The notes beneath the pieces are model-generated. The model ran no database searches. It was not told where the DNA came from and saw nothing but the letters and a program-made list of their open reading frames with translations. The translations under genes were made by a program, and so were the position numbers. Of a stretch of 64,000 bases of DNA, positions 27,217 to 39,386 are shown piece after piece. Origin of the DNA: Taxillus chinensis (Eukaryota; Streptophyta; Magnoliopsida; Santalales; Loranthaceae). Each line of letters starts with the position of its first letter. Within the stretch, counting starts at the first letter, position 1. Where the stretch lies: positions 9,833,715-9,897,714 of the forward strand of contig CM042087.1 of NCBI GenBank assembly GCA_023512835.1, given 5' to 3'.

Positions 27217-28613
27217 TTAAGGTCCGTAGCTAGACCTTGTCATACTAAACTCAACCAATGTATGAAAGGCTTTCATCCTTGCATTGTAAACCTCAGCAGC
27301 CTCATAGACCATAACAATCGGATGAATGAACCGCTGTGGGAGCCACTTGAACTCCCGATTCAATTGTTGATAGGGAGACACCTCCACAAACTTATGGTTC
27401 TCCTTCCTCTCATTCCATCGAGGTGGTAACACAAATTCAACATACTCCACAATTGGAGTAGTCATGATGCACGCATGGTTACCTCCCTTGTCAAGCACTT
27501 CCTTCTCTTGTATAAGGGAAGATGATTCCAAAGCAAACATAGTAGTGGTGGGCTCATGTAGCTTGTCTTCATAAAGAGTACCTTGGTTTGATGTGCCTTC
27601 AGATATGAGAATTATAGCATCATCATCCAAGATTTGTTGCTGCATCCTTGGGTTGTCATTTATTGGTTTCTCATGTTCTTCTAACACCCCGGAACAATTC
27701 AAGTCTTCCTCTTCTTCTTGGATGGAAAAATTGTCCTCATAAGCTCCAACCATGGGAAGAGTTGAAGTGGATACATCACATGGGCTATTAAATTGTGGTG
27801 GAGGGACAACCTCATCATAATGAACCATTGCCCTTGTATCCACTTCTTGTTCTATAGCAACATTAATGGTTTGACCATCTAGAATGCGAGCTTCATCTTC
27901 AGAATCATTATTAGCAAGAAAACTCCCATTCTTGTGAGGCAGATGTCAAAGATTGATACATGGAAGTTGGAGTGATGGCTTTGCAATTCTCTTTGGTCTC
28001 TATCTCTGTGTCACCAACAAAGGAGTTAGATGAGACTCAGGTATCTGCATTTTGAACCATACTCATCAATAATTGCTCCATATTTTTTATGGTAGTCTCC
28101 AAACTTCCTAGCCTTTCATTCAAATCCTCTCTTCTGGTTTCTTCATCTTCAACTTGGGGCTGCCACTCTTGTTGTTGATATGGACAATAATTGCCATAGA
28201 GTGGGGCTTCATAGTAAGCTTCATCTTGATATTGCCCAACCCATCTATTCTAGAATATCCATTGAAGAAACCATTAAACTCCTCAGGTGGTGGCTCTTGT
28301 GGATAGTAGTCACCCTCAGGTTGGGTGCAAGTTGGCCATACTTCTCTACCATCTCCATTAATACTCCCACCATAACAAGGAGGCTCCTGGTATGAATAAC
28401 CGCGTTATGGGAGAATCATAGACAGTGCAATCCCAAGCACTATATGAAAATTGATCTCGCCGCATGGCCTGGAACATAAACATTTTGGTCCGCCATCATT
28501 GAATTCTCCTCATCTCTCCTTTGATTTTCCCACAAATATTTGTTGCCTTGGATCATCCTTTCCAAACATTCTTCCATGGTTAGCTCCTCCTCATCTCCAA
28601 ACTTTCTATCCAT
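27217..28613 (-). pseudogene. Coding region of unknown function in the short element
   Basis: Starting from an ATG at 28,613, a frame begins MDRKFGDEEELTMEECL. After frame changes comes a Pro/Gln/Tyr-rich stretch (about 28,130-28,400), then a likely coiled coil with the pattern ERLGSLE...NMEQLL (about 28,060-28,130), then TEIETKENCKAIT. The last two resemble the C-terminal Gag segment of the nearby full elements (around 53,330-53,500: ERMKNIEKLL, then TEVNPKESCKAIT). A 208-codon open frame then runs to 27,217, acidic at first and ending in RMKAFHTLVEF. It may be read without its own ATG, because the frame is open upstream to about 27,950. I see no enzyme motif, membrane span or zinc finger. 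It is best described as a Gag-derived or replacement protein of a non-autonomous family, now broken by at least two frameshifts. Confidence 0.5.
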
Positions 28614-28866
28614 TGGAGTGCTATTCAGGTTTTGGATTAAAGGACACAAGTTCCCCTCATCGCATACACAACTAGTAATACCTCAAACACTTGGTGTATG
28701 TTCCTGAAAAACAACAAGAACACACCCAGCTGCTCCGAACAATGCAAAATAAACAAATAAAAACGCAACACAAAATAACAGAAGTAAAAAGACAAAATAA
28801 AACACCAAGATCGGAATTCAAACAATTTCACTCAATGTTGATTTTAAAAACTAGTTAACCGTTGAA

Positions 28867-28885
28867 TCCCCAAGCAACGGCGCCA
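28867..28885 (-). other. Primer-binding site, tRNA-Asp type, imperfect
   Basis: The plus strand reads TCCCCAAGCAACGGCGCCA, against the plant tRNA-Asp 3' end TCCCCGGCAACGGCGCCA. Two G are replaced by AAG. It lies 3 bases from the LTR edge at 28,889, the expected position. Confidence 0.75.
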
Positions 28886-28888
28886 ATT

Positions 28889-30393
28889 TGACGGACAAGA
28901 TTTTTTAGCCTCTCTAAAAGAGCTAGCTAACGTCGTTAAATCTCTCTTCAAAATAATAAATTCCCTAAGTTTGCACTAAAAGAATAAAGAGCAAGAAAGG
29001 GGTCGAACCCACAGGGATTAACCTAGTTCTCTAGTTCTCAAATCAAATCACCCAATTACTCTTGTTCTATAAAATGTCTTGGCAAAAAGTTTTCTTTTTT
29101 TAAACTAAAGATCTAATTTTTATTTGGTTTTCTGAATAAACAAAGAAAGTAAACTGATTTTAGGATTAAGATTCAAGGATTAAAGGCATCTAGGGTCACA
29201 ATTTCACCTCCCTATGTTATCTCTACTGGTTCATGGTATTAGGGTTGTCTGATTGAAACATGCTAAACATAAGCCAAGGACAACAAATGGTCATTGAGGT
29301 CCTTTTAAGAGTTGTATGCCGGAATGGTCATCTAAACACACAAACATGCAAAGCCAATAAATCATATTTGCAAAAGGATAATGATCACACCAATCACAAA
29401 TAAGTTATGAATCTCAATCTGCCCCAGACTAGGGCTAAGAATACCAAGGTGTACATCCAAAGATAGAATTAAGAACAGATTCATAAAACATGCAAAACTC
29501 AATCATCCAAACCCAAATATTCATAAACACAGCAAAGCAACAAGGGGGCTACATTGCTCCCCTAGATTATAAGAACTACTCACGCATGATTACAAGCAAA
29601 ACCAAAGCAGAAAAGCTCAACATCTTCTTCTTGATCACGCGCACAGCAAAGCTTCAAATCCAGGCTCCAAAATCCGCGAGCGACGGCTGCGGCCGCGACG
29701 GCTGCTCTCCTAGGTCAAGGAGCACCTCCAAGTCGTGGAGCCCTCTCTCTCTCTCTAAAACGTGTAGGGGGTTAGCATGGCTAGCAGAGGGCGTGGAGCT
29801 CTTATTTATAGAGTTTGGATGGGCCTTGAGGTGTGTAACCTAGCCCATCTATCAAAACGACGTAGTTTTGATAAGTAACACTCGAAACATTAAAAAACTC
29901 TATCTTCCATCCACAATTTGGACTTGGGCCTTTAGGAACAAATGATCAGCATGGAAAAACGATTGGATCGGTCCAAAAATATCTCTCGCACGCCAATTTG
30001 CACGTGATATGGTGAATTCACGTGCACCTCCAAATCAGCTCAAACTTCTCCCCAAGCTTCCTTGCATCCGTAGAGGCCTGAGAGGCAAAAATAGGCTTGC
30101 ACGTGAATTGGGTGAATTCACGTTCAGCTCCAAATGCTCTGAAATTTCTGTGGTAGGTAGATGACATCATTCTAAGAAACTTTTGTTCTTGCACGCAAAT
30201 TGTTTGAGGCCATCTACTATGTCAAAAGTGAGGTCCAAAATCTGCCAAAACAACTTAAAAACGCATGTATTTGCAACTAGCATCTTCCTAGGGGTTAGAG
30301 CAAATATATATGATATATGAAGCAATAAGGCTCTAATCATGCTCTTAAACATCCTAAATAAACACTAGAATAACGGCATAAAATGCACGTTAT
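28889..30393 (-). repeat. 5' LTR of the short element
   Basis: 1,505 bp, starting TGACGG on the plus strand. The other edge reads GCACGTTAT and then GGCATAAAATGCA, an echo of the preceding GGCATAAAATGCAC, instead of the expected terminal CA. That end was therefore altered after or during insertion. The LTR keeps the TATA motif (TATTTATAGAG near 29,803 on the plus strand), the CT run, and the TATCAAAAC/GTTTTGATA palindrome near 29,851-29,873. Confidence 0.9.
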
Positions 30394-31043
30394 GGCATAA
30401 AATGCATGGTTAGCTCAAGATTACGTACTCAAATACTAGGTCTAATGGAGTTTTTATCGAACAATTATTACCCAATGTCAAAGACCCCATTAAAGTAGAT
30501 AAACACAATTTTTGGTTCCATCAGGAGTCAAAAGGCTCGAATCCTTAGATTTAGGTTGGTTGTTTTGCGATTTATGATGCATTGGGTGGATCAATCGATC
30601 AATGAAATGTAATATCCATAAAGGATTCAAAAAAAGGCTTCACGAGCATCGTTTGCCGAATGTGACATACTCCTTGGCAAGGAGGTACTTCCAACGCCTG
30701 TCTCTAATCCACTATTATCAATATGGAATACACGGGCTCAAAGACTCCATTATAATCGATAAATCCACATTTTGCCTCAATTATAAATCCGAATGGTTGA
30801 TTTTGAGGTTTGGTTTGGTTATTTAGTTGATTTGGGATGCATTTGGTGGATTGGTCAAACAACAAAATCTAATATCCATAAAGGATTCAAAGGAGACATA
30901 ACGAGCATGGTTCGCTTGATGTGACGTACTCTACGGTGATGACGTACTTCAAATACTAGGTCTAATGGAGTTTTTATCGAACAATTATTACCCGATGTCA
31001 AACACCCCATTAAAGTAGATAAACACACTTTTGGTTCCATCAG
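30394..31043 (+). repeat. Satellite, forward orientation, just over one unit
   Basis: The satellite resumes (GTACTCAAATACTAGG) after the short element in the same orientation as array 1. It belongs to the TAATATCC variant class and stops at GGTTCCATCAG directly before an LTR start. Confidence 0.95.
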
Positions 31044-31610
31044 TGATAACATGCTTTTTAAGCCGTTATTCTAGTGTTTATTTAGGACGTTTAAGAGTAT
31101 AATTAGAGCCTTATTGCTTCATATATCATATATATTTGCTCTAACCCCTAGGAAGATGCTATTTGCAAATACATGCGTTTTAAGTTGCTTTGGCAGATTT
31201 TGGACCTCACTTTTGACATAGTAGATGGCCTCAAACAATTGGCGTGCAAGAACAAAAGTTGCTTAGAATGATGTCCTCTACCTACCACGAAATTTCAGAG
31301 CATTTGGAGCTGATTTGGAGCTGCACGTGAATTCACCCATTTCACGTGCAAGCCTATTTTTGCCTCTCAGGCCTCTACGGATGCAAGGAAGCTTGGAGAG
31401 AAGTTTGAGCTGATTTGGAGGTGCACGTGAATTCACCATATCACGTGCAAATTGGCGTGCAGAGATATTTTTGGACCGACCCAATCGTTTTTCCATGCTG
31501 ATCATTTGTTCCTGAAGGCCCAAGTCCAAATTGTGGATGGAAGATGAGTTTTTAAAGTTTCAAGTGTTACTTATCAAAACTACGTCGTTTTGATAGATGG
31601 GCTAGGGTAC
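31044..31610 (+). repeat. Truncated LTR fragment at the satellite orientation switch
   Basis: It begins with TGATAACATGC and matches the first 567 bp of the plus-strand LTR at 57,776, including the CACGTG boxes and the TATCAAAAC/GTTTTGATA palindrome. It stops at GGCTAGGGTAC, before the TATA box. No internal sequence or second LTR is attached. Forward satellite lies to its left and inverted satellite to its right. Confidence 0.9.
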
Positions 31611-34600
31611 AGCCTTTTAACTCCCGATGGAACCAAAAAGTGTGTTTTTCTACTTTAATAGGGTCTTTGACATTGGGCAATAATTGTTCGATAAAAACTC
31701 CATTGGACTTCGTATTTGAAGTACGTCATCATCGTAGTACGTCACATCGAGCGAACCATGCTCGTTATGTCTGCTTTGAATCCTTTATGGATATTAGATT
31801 TTGTTGTTTGACCAATCCACCAAATGCATCCCAAATCAACTAAATAACCAAACCAAACCTCAAAATCAACCATTTTGATTTATAATTGAGCCCAAATGTG
31901 GATTTATCGATTATAATGGAGTCTTTGAGCCCGTGTATTCCATATTGAAAATAGTGGATTTGAGACAGCGTTGGAAGTACCTCCCTGACATGGAGTATGC
32001 CACTTTCGGCAAACGATTCTCGTGAAGCCTTTTTTTGAATCCTTTACGCATGTTACATTTCGTTCACTGATTGATCCACCCAATGCATCATAAATCTACA
32101 AAACAACCAACCTAAATCAAAGGATTCGAGCCTTTTAACTCCCGATGGAACCAAAAAGTGTGTTTTTCTACTTTAGGTCTTTGACATTGGGCAATAATTG
32201 CTCGATTAAAACTCTATTAGACCTCGTATTTGAAGTACGTCATCACCGTAGAGTACGTCACATCGAGCGAACCATGCTCGTTATGTCTCCTTTGAATCCT
32301 TTATGGTATCAGATTTTGTTGTTTGACCAATCCACCAAATGCATCCCAAAATCAACCATTTTGATTTATAATTGAGGGAAAATGTGGATTTATCGATTAT
32401 AATGGAGTCTTTGAGCCCGTGTATTCCATATTGATAATAGTGGATTAGAGACAGCGTTGGAAGTACCTCCCGCCACGGAGTATGTCACATTCGCAAACGA
32501 TGCTCGTGAAGCCTTTTTTTGTATCCTTTACGCATGTTACATTTCGTTCACTGATTGATCCACCCAATGCATCATAAATCTACAAAACAACCAACCTAAA
32601 TCAAAGGATTCAAGCCTTTTAACTCCCGATGGAACCAAAAAGTGTGTTTTTCTACTTTAATAGGGTCTTTGGCATCGGGCAATAATTGTACGATAAAAAC
32701 TCCATTAGACCTAGTATTTGAAGTACGTCATCACCGCAGAGTACGTCACATCGAGCGAACCATGCTCGTTATGTCTGCTTTGAATACTTTATGGATATTA
32801 GATTTTGTTGTTTGACCAATCTACCAAATGCATCCCAAATCAAATAAATAACCAAACCAAACCTCAAAATCAACCATTTTGATTTATAATTGAGCCCAAA
32901 TGTGGATTTATCGATTATAATGGAGTCTTTGAGCCCGTGTATTCCATATTGATAATAGTGGATTAGAGACAGCGTTGGAAGTACCTCCCAGCCACGGCGT
33001 ATGTCACATTCGGCAAACGATGCTCGTGAAGCCTTTTTTTGAATCCTTTATGGATATTACATTTCGTTGACTGATTGATCCACCCAATGCATCATAAATC
33101 TCCAAAACAACCGACCTAAATCTAAGGATTCGAGCCTTTTGACTCCCGATGGAACCAAAAAGTGTGTTTATCTACTTTAATGGGGTCTTTGACATTGGGT
33201 AACAATTGTTCGATAAAAACTCCATTAGACCTAGTATTTGAAGTATGTCATCACCGTAGAGTACGTCACATCGAGCGAACCATGCTCGCTATGTCTCCTT
33301 TGAATCCTTTATGGATAATAGATTTTGTTGTTTGACCAATCCACCAAATGCATCCCAAATCAACTAAATAACAAAACCAAACCTCAAAATCAGCCATTCT
33401 GATTTATAATTGAGGCAGAATGTGGATTTATCGATTATAATGGAGTCTTTGAGCCTGTATATTCCATATTGATAATAGTGGATTAGAGACAGCGTTGGAA
33501 GTACCTCCCGACCACGTTGTATGTCACATTCGGCAAACGATGCTCGTGAAGCCTTTTTTTGAATCCTTTATGGATATTACATTTCGTTGACTGATTGATC
33601 CACCCAATGCATCATAAATCTGCAAAAGAACCGACCTAAATCTAAGGATTCGAGCCTTTTGACTCCCGATGGAACCAAAAAGTGTGTTTATCTACTTTAA
33701 TGGGGTCTTTGACATTGGGTAACAATTGTTCGATAAAAAACTCCATTAGACCTAGTATTTGAAGTATGTCATCACCGTAGAGTACGTCACATCGAGTGAA
33801 CCATGCTCGCTATGTCTCCTTTGAATCCTTTATGGATATTAGATTTTGTTGTTTGACCAATCCCCCAAATGCATCCCAAATCAACTAAATAACCAAACCA
33901 AACCTCAAAATCAACCATTCAGATTTAAAATTGAGGCAAAATGTGGATTTACCGATTATAATGGAGTCTTTGAGCCCGTGTATTCCATATTGATAATAGT
34001 GGATTAAAGACAGCGTTGGAAGTACCTCCCTGCCAAGGAGTATGTCACATTCGGCAAACGATGCTCGTGAAGCCTTTTTTTGAATCCCTTATGGATTTTA
34101 CATTTCATTGACTGATTGATCCACCCAATGCATCAAAAATCTACAATACAACCAACTAAATCTAAGGATTCGAGCCTTATGACTGCTGATGGAACCAAAA
34201 AGTGTGTTTATCTAAGGATTCAATCCTTTTGACTCCTGATGGAACCAACTAGATCTAAGGATTTTGTTGTTTGACCAATCCACCAAATGCATCCCAAATC
34301 AACTAAATAACCAAACCAAACCTCAAAATCAACCATTTTGATTTATAATTGAGCCCAAATGTGGATTTATCGATTAAATCAGCCATTCTGATTTATAATT
34401 GAGGCAGAATGTGGATTTATCGATTATAAAAGAGTCTTTGAGCCCATGTATTCCTTATTGATAATAGTGGATTAGAGACAGCGTTGGAAGTACCTCCCTG
34501 CCGTGGAGTATGCCACATTCTGCAAACGATGCTCGTGAAGCCATTTTTTTAATCCTTTATGGATATTACATTTCGTTGACTGATTGATCCACCCAATGCA

Positions 34601-37600
34601 TCATAAATATACAAAACAGCCGACCTAAATCAAAGGATTCGAGCCTTTTAACTCCCGATGGAACCAAAAAGTGTGTTTTTCTACTTTAATAGGGTCTTTG
34701 ACATTGGGCAATAATTGTTCGATAAAAACTCCATTAGACCTCGTATTTGAAGTACGTCATCATCGTAGAGTACGTCACATCGAGCGAACCATGCTCGTTA
34801 TGTCTCCTTTGAATCCTTTATGGATATTAGATTTTGTTGTTTGACCAATCCACCAAATGCATCCCAAATAAACTAAATAACGAAACCAAACCTCAAAATC
34901 AGCCATTCTGATTTATAATTGAGGCAGAATGTGGATTTATTGATTATAAAATAGTCTTTGAGCCCGTGTATTCCATATTGAGAATAGTGGATTTGAGACA
35001 GCGTTGGAAGTACCTCCCTGCCATGGAGTATGTCACATTCGGCAAACGATGCTCGTGAAGCCCTTTTTTGAATCCTTTACGCATATTACATTTTGTTGAC
35101 TGATTGATCCACCCAATGCATCATAAATATACAAAACAACCAACCTAAATGAAAGGATTCGAGCCTTTTAACTCCCGATGGAACCAAAAAGTGTGTTTTT
35201 CTACTTTAACAGGGTCTTTGACATCTGGTAATAATTGTTCGATAAAAACTCCATTAGACCTAGTATTTGAAGTACGTCATCACCGTAGAGTACGTCACAT
35301 CGAGGGAACCATGCTCGTTATGTCTCCTTTGAATCCTTTCTGGATATTAGATTTTGTTGTTTGACCAATCCACCAAATGCATCCCAAATCAACTAAATAA
35401 CCAAACCAAACCTCAAAATCAGCCATTTTGATTTATAATTGAGGCAGAATGTGGATTTATCGATTATAATGGAGTCTTTGAGCCCGTGTATTCCATATTG
35501 ATAATAGTGGATTAGAGACAGCGTTGGAAGTACCTCCCAACCACGGAGTATGACACATTCGGAAAACGATGCTCGTGAAGCCTTTTTTTGAATCCTTTAC
35601 GCATGTTACATTTCGTTCACTGATTGATCCACCCAATGCATCATAAATCTACAAAACAACCGACCTAAATCAAAGGATTCGAGCCTTTTAACTCCCGATG
35701 GAACCAAAAAGAGTGTTTTTCTACTTTAATAGGGTCTTTGACATCGGGCAATAATTGTTCGATAAAAACTCCATTAGACCTCGTATTTGAAGTACGTCAT
35801 CACCGTAGAGTACGTCACATCGAGCGAACCATGCTCGTTATGTCTCCTTTGAATCCTTTATGGTTATTAGATTTTGTTGTTTGACCAATCCACCAAATGA
35901 ATCCCAAAATCAACCATTTTGATTTATAATTGAGGCAAAATGTGGATTTATCGATTATAATGGAGTCTTTGAGCCCGTGTATTCCATATTGATAATAGTG
36001 GATTAGAGACAGCGTTGGAAGTACCTCCTTGCCACGGAGTATGTCACATTCGGGAAACGATGCTCGTGAAGCCTTTTTTTTTAATGTTTTATGGATATTA
36101 CATTTCGTTGTCGGATTGATCCACCCAATGCATCATAAATCTACATAACAACCAACCTAAATCTAAGGATTCGAGCCTTTTGACTCCCGATGGAACCAAA
36201 AAGTGTGTTTTTCTACTTTAATAGGGTCTTTGGCATGGGGCAATAATTGTTCGATAAAAACTCCATTAGACCTCGTATTTGTAGTACGTCATCACCGCAG
36301 AGTATGTCACATCGAGCGAACCATGCTCGTTACGTCTCCTTTGAATCCTTTATGGATATTAGATTTTGTTGTTTGACCAATCCACCAAATGCATCCCAAA
36401 TCAACTAAAAAACCAAACCAAACCTCAAAATCAACCATTTTGATTTATAATTGAGCCCAAATGTGGATTTATCGATTATAATGGAGTCTTTGAGCCCGTG
36501 TATTCCATATTGATAATAGTGGATTAGAGACAGCGTTAAAAGTACCTCCCTGCCATGGAGTATGTCACATTCCTCAAATGATGCTTGTGTGGCGTTTTTT
36601 TGAATCCTTTGTCCATATTACATTTCGTTGACTGATTGATCCACCCAATGCATCATAAATCTACAAAACAACCAACCTAAATCAAAGGATTCGAGCCGTT
36701 TGACTCGTGATGGAACCAAAAAGTGTGTTTTCTACTTTAAAAGGGTCTTTGACATTGGGTAATAATTGTTCGATAAAAACTCCATTAGACCTAGTATTTG
36801 AAGTACGTCATCATCGTAGAGTACGTCACATCGAGCGAACCATGCTCGTTATGTCTCCTTTGAATCCTTTCTGGATATTAGATTTTGTTGTTTGACCAAT
36901 CCACCAAATGCATCCCAAATCAACTAAATAACCAAACCAAACCTCAAAATCAGCCATTCTGATTTATAATTGAGGCAGAATGTGGATTTATCGATTATAA
37001 AAGAGTCTTTGAGCCCGTGTATTCCATGTTGATAATAGTGGATTAGAGACAGCGTTGGAAGTACCTCCCTGCCATGGAGTATGCCACATTCCGCAAACGA
37101 TGCTCGTGAAGCCATTTTTTTAATCCTTTATGGATATTATATTTCGTTGACTGATTGATCCACCCAATGCATCATAAATATACAAAACAACCAACCTAAA
37201 TCAAAGGATTCGAGCCTTTTAACTCCCGATAGAACCAAAAAGTGTGTTTTTCTTCTTTAACAGGGTCTTTGACATCGGGTAATAATTGTTCGATAAAAAC
37301 TCCATTAGACCTAGTATTTGAAGTACGTCATCACCGTAGAGTACGTCACATCGAGGGAACCATGCTCGTTATGTCTCCTTTGAATCCTTTCTGGATATTA
37401 GATTTTGTTGTTTGACCAATCCACAAAATGCATCCCAAGTCAACTAAATAACCAAACCAAACCTCAAAATCAACCATTATGATTTGTAATTGAGGCAAAA
37501 TGTGGATTTATCGATTATAATGGAGTCTTTGAGCCCGTGTATTCCATATTGATAACAGTGGATTAAAGACAGCGTTGGAAGTACCTCCCTGCCATGGAGT

Positions 37601-39386
37601 ATGTCACATTCGGCAAACGATGCTCGTGAAGCCTTTTTTTGAATCCTTTACGCATATTACATTTCGTTGACTGATTGATCCACCCAATGCATGATAAATA
37701 TACAAAACAACCAACCTAAATGAAAGGATTCGAGCCTTTTAACTCCCGATGGAACCAAAAAGTGTGTTTTTTACTTTAACAGGGACTTTGACATCGGGTA
37801 ATAATTGTTCGATAAAAACTCCATTAGACCTAGTATTTGAAGTACGTCATCACCGTAGAGTACGTCACATCAAGGGAACCATGCTCGTTATGTCTCCTTT
37901 GATACCTTTCTGGATATTAGATTTTGTTGTTTGACCAATCCACCAAATGCATCCCAAATCAACTAAATAACCAAACCAAACCTCAAAATCAACCATTATG
38001 ATTTGTAATTGAGGCAAAATGTGGATTTATCGATTATAATGGAGTCTTTGAGCCCGTGTATTCCATATTGATAATAGTGGATTAAAGACAGCGTTGGAAG
38101 TACCTCCCTGCCATGGAGTATGTCACATTCGGCAAACGATGCTCGTGAAGCCATTTTTTGAATCCTTTATGGATATTACATTTCGTTGACTGATTGATCT
38201 ACCCAATGCATCATAAATCTACAAAACAACCAACCTAAATCAAAGGATTCGAGCCTTTTAACTCCCAATGTGAACCAAAAAAGTGTGTTTTTCTACTTTA
38301 ATAGGGTCTTTGACATCGGGTAATAATTGTTCGATAAAAACTCCATTAGACCTAGTATGTGAAGTACGTCATCACCGTAGAGTACGTCACATCGAGCGAA
38401 CCATGCTCGTTATGTCTCCTTTGAATCCTTTATGGTTATTAGATTTTGTTGTTTGACCAATCCACCAAATGCATCCCAAAATCAACCATTTTGATTTGTA
38501 ATTGAGGCAAAATGTGGATTTATCGATTATAATGGAGTCCTTGAGCCCGTGTATTCCGTATTGATAATAGTGGATTAGAGACAGCGTTGGAAGTACCTCC
38601 CTGGCACGGAGAATGTCACATTCGGCAAACGATGCTCGTGAAGCCTTTTTTTTTTGAATGCTTTATGGATATTACATTTCGTTGTCGGATTGATCCGCCC
38701 AATGCATCATAAATCTACAAAACAACCAACCTAAATCTAAGGATTCGAGCCTTTTCACTCCCGATGGAACCAAAAAGTGTGTTTATCTACTTTAATAGGG
38801 TCTTTGACATCGGGTAATAATTGTTCGATAAAAACTCCATTAGACCTAGTATTTGAAGTACGTCATCACCGTAGAGTACGTCACATCGCGCGAACCATGC
38901 TCGTTATGTCTCCTTTGAATCCTTTATGGATATTAGATTTTGTTGTTTGACCAATCCACTAAATGCATCTCATATCAACTAAATAACCAAACCAAACCTC
39001 AAAATCAACCATTCTGTTTTATAATTGAGGCAAAATGTGGATTTTTCAATTGTAAAGGAGTCTTTGAGCCTGTGTATTCCATATTGATAATAGTGGATTA
39101 GAGACAGCGTTGGAAGTACCTCCCTGCCATGGAGTATGTCACATTCGGCAAACGATGCTCGTGAAGCCTTTTTTGGAATCCTTTACGCATATTACATTTC
39201 GTTGACTGATTGATCCGCCAAATGCATCATAAATCTACAAAACAACCAACCTAAATCAAAGGATTCGAGCCTTTTAACTCCCGATGGAACCAAAAAGTGT
39301 GTTTTTCTACTTTAATAGGATCTTTGACATCGAGTAATCATTGTTCGATAAAAACTCTATTAGACATAGTATTTGAAGTATGTCAT
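31611..39386 (-). repeat. Satellite array 2, inverted, about 15 units
   Basis: This is the same satellite read from the other strand: GGAAGTACCTCC landmarks recur 15 times (one as AAAAGTACCTCC) from 31,977 to 39,112 at a mean of about 510 bp. Units are more diverged by substitution than in array 1, but most keep constant length around the CCGTGG block. Three units (near 32,345, 35,905 and 38,475) share the same 29-bp deletion. The last ~4.3 kb shows a five-unit period: linked variants at 34.43 and 37.00 kb and at 35.90 and 38.47 kb, both pairs about 2,573 bp apart. Confidence 0.97.
34190..34440 (-). repeat. Rearranged satellite unit
   Basis: The unit repeats the segment CTGATGGAACCAA twice within 70 bp and loses most of the following A half. 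It then carries a near-duplicate of about 55 bp (ATTTATAATTGAGSC...GGATTTATCGATTA at 34,340-34,375 and again at 34,391-34,428). It looks like slippage or unequal exchange between neighbouring variants. Confidence 0.75.

Larger units (their letters stand above)
23821..30393 (-). mobile_element. Short, probably non-autonomous Athila-type LTR retrotransposon
   Basis: Two same-orientation LTRs (23,821-25,313 and 28,889-30,393) enclose only about 3.6 kb. On the minus strand the order is 5' LTR, a tRNA-Asp type primer-binding site, a decayed coding region of unknown function, the conserved block that follows pol in the neighbouring elements, a C-terminal scrap of ORF3, and a 3' non-coding region. 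I see no protease, reverse transcriptase, RNase H or integrase, so it must have depended on proteins from a relative. Its LTRs have the same U5 end as the autonomous-type element at 45,531-56,529, a plausible former partner. Satellite of one orientation lies on both sides, so it sits inside array 1. Full Athila elements have internal regions two or more times longer. Confidence 0.8.

Noticed and set aside
27217..27843. 208-codon frame of the short element as an envelope glycoprotein
   Set aside because: No signal peptide, membrane span or cysteine pattern; its position is before the post-pol block, not after it.
1..39386. CRISPR-like or gene-cluster interpretation of the regular repeats
   Set aside because: The unit is 519 bp with no unique spacers, and the surrounding elements are plant LTR retrotransposons.
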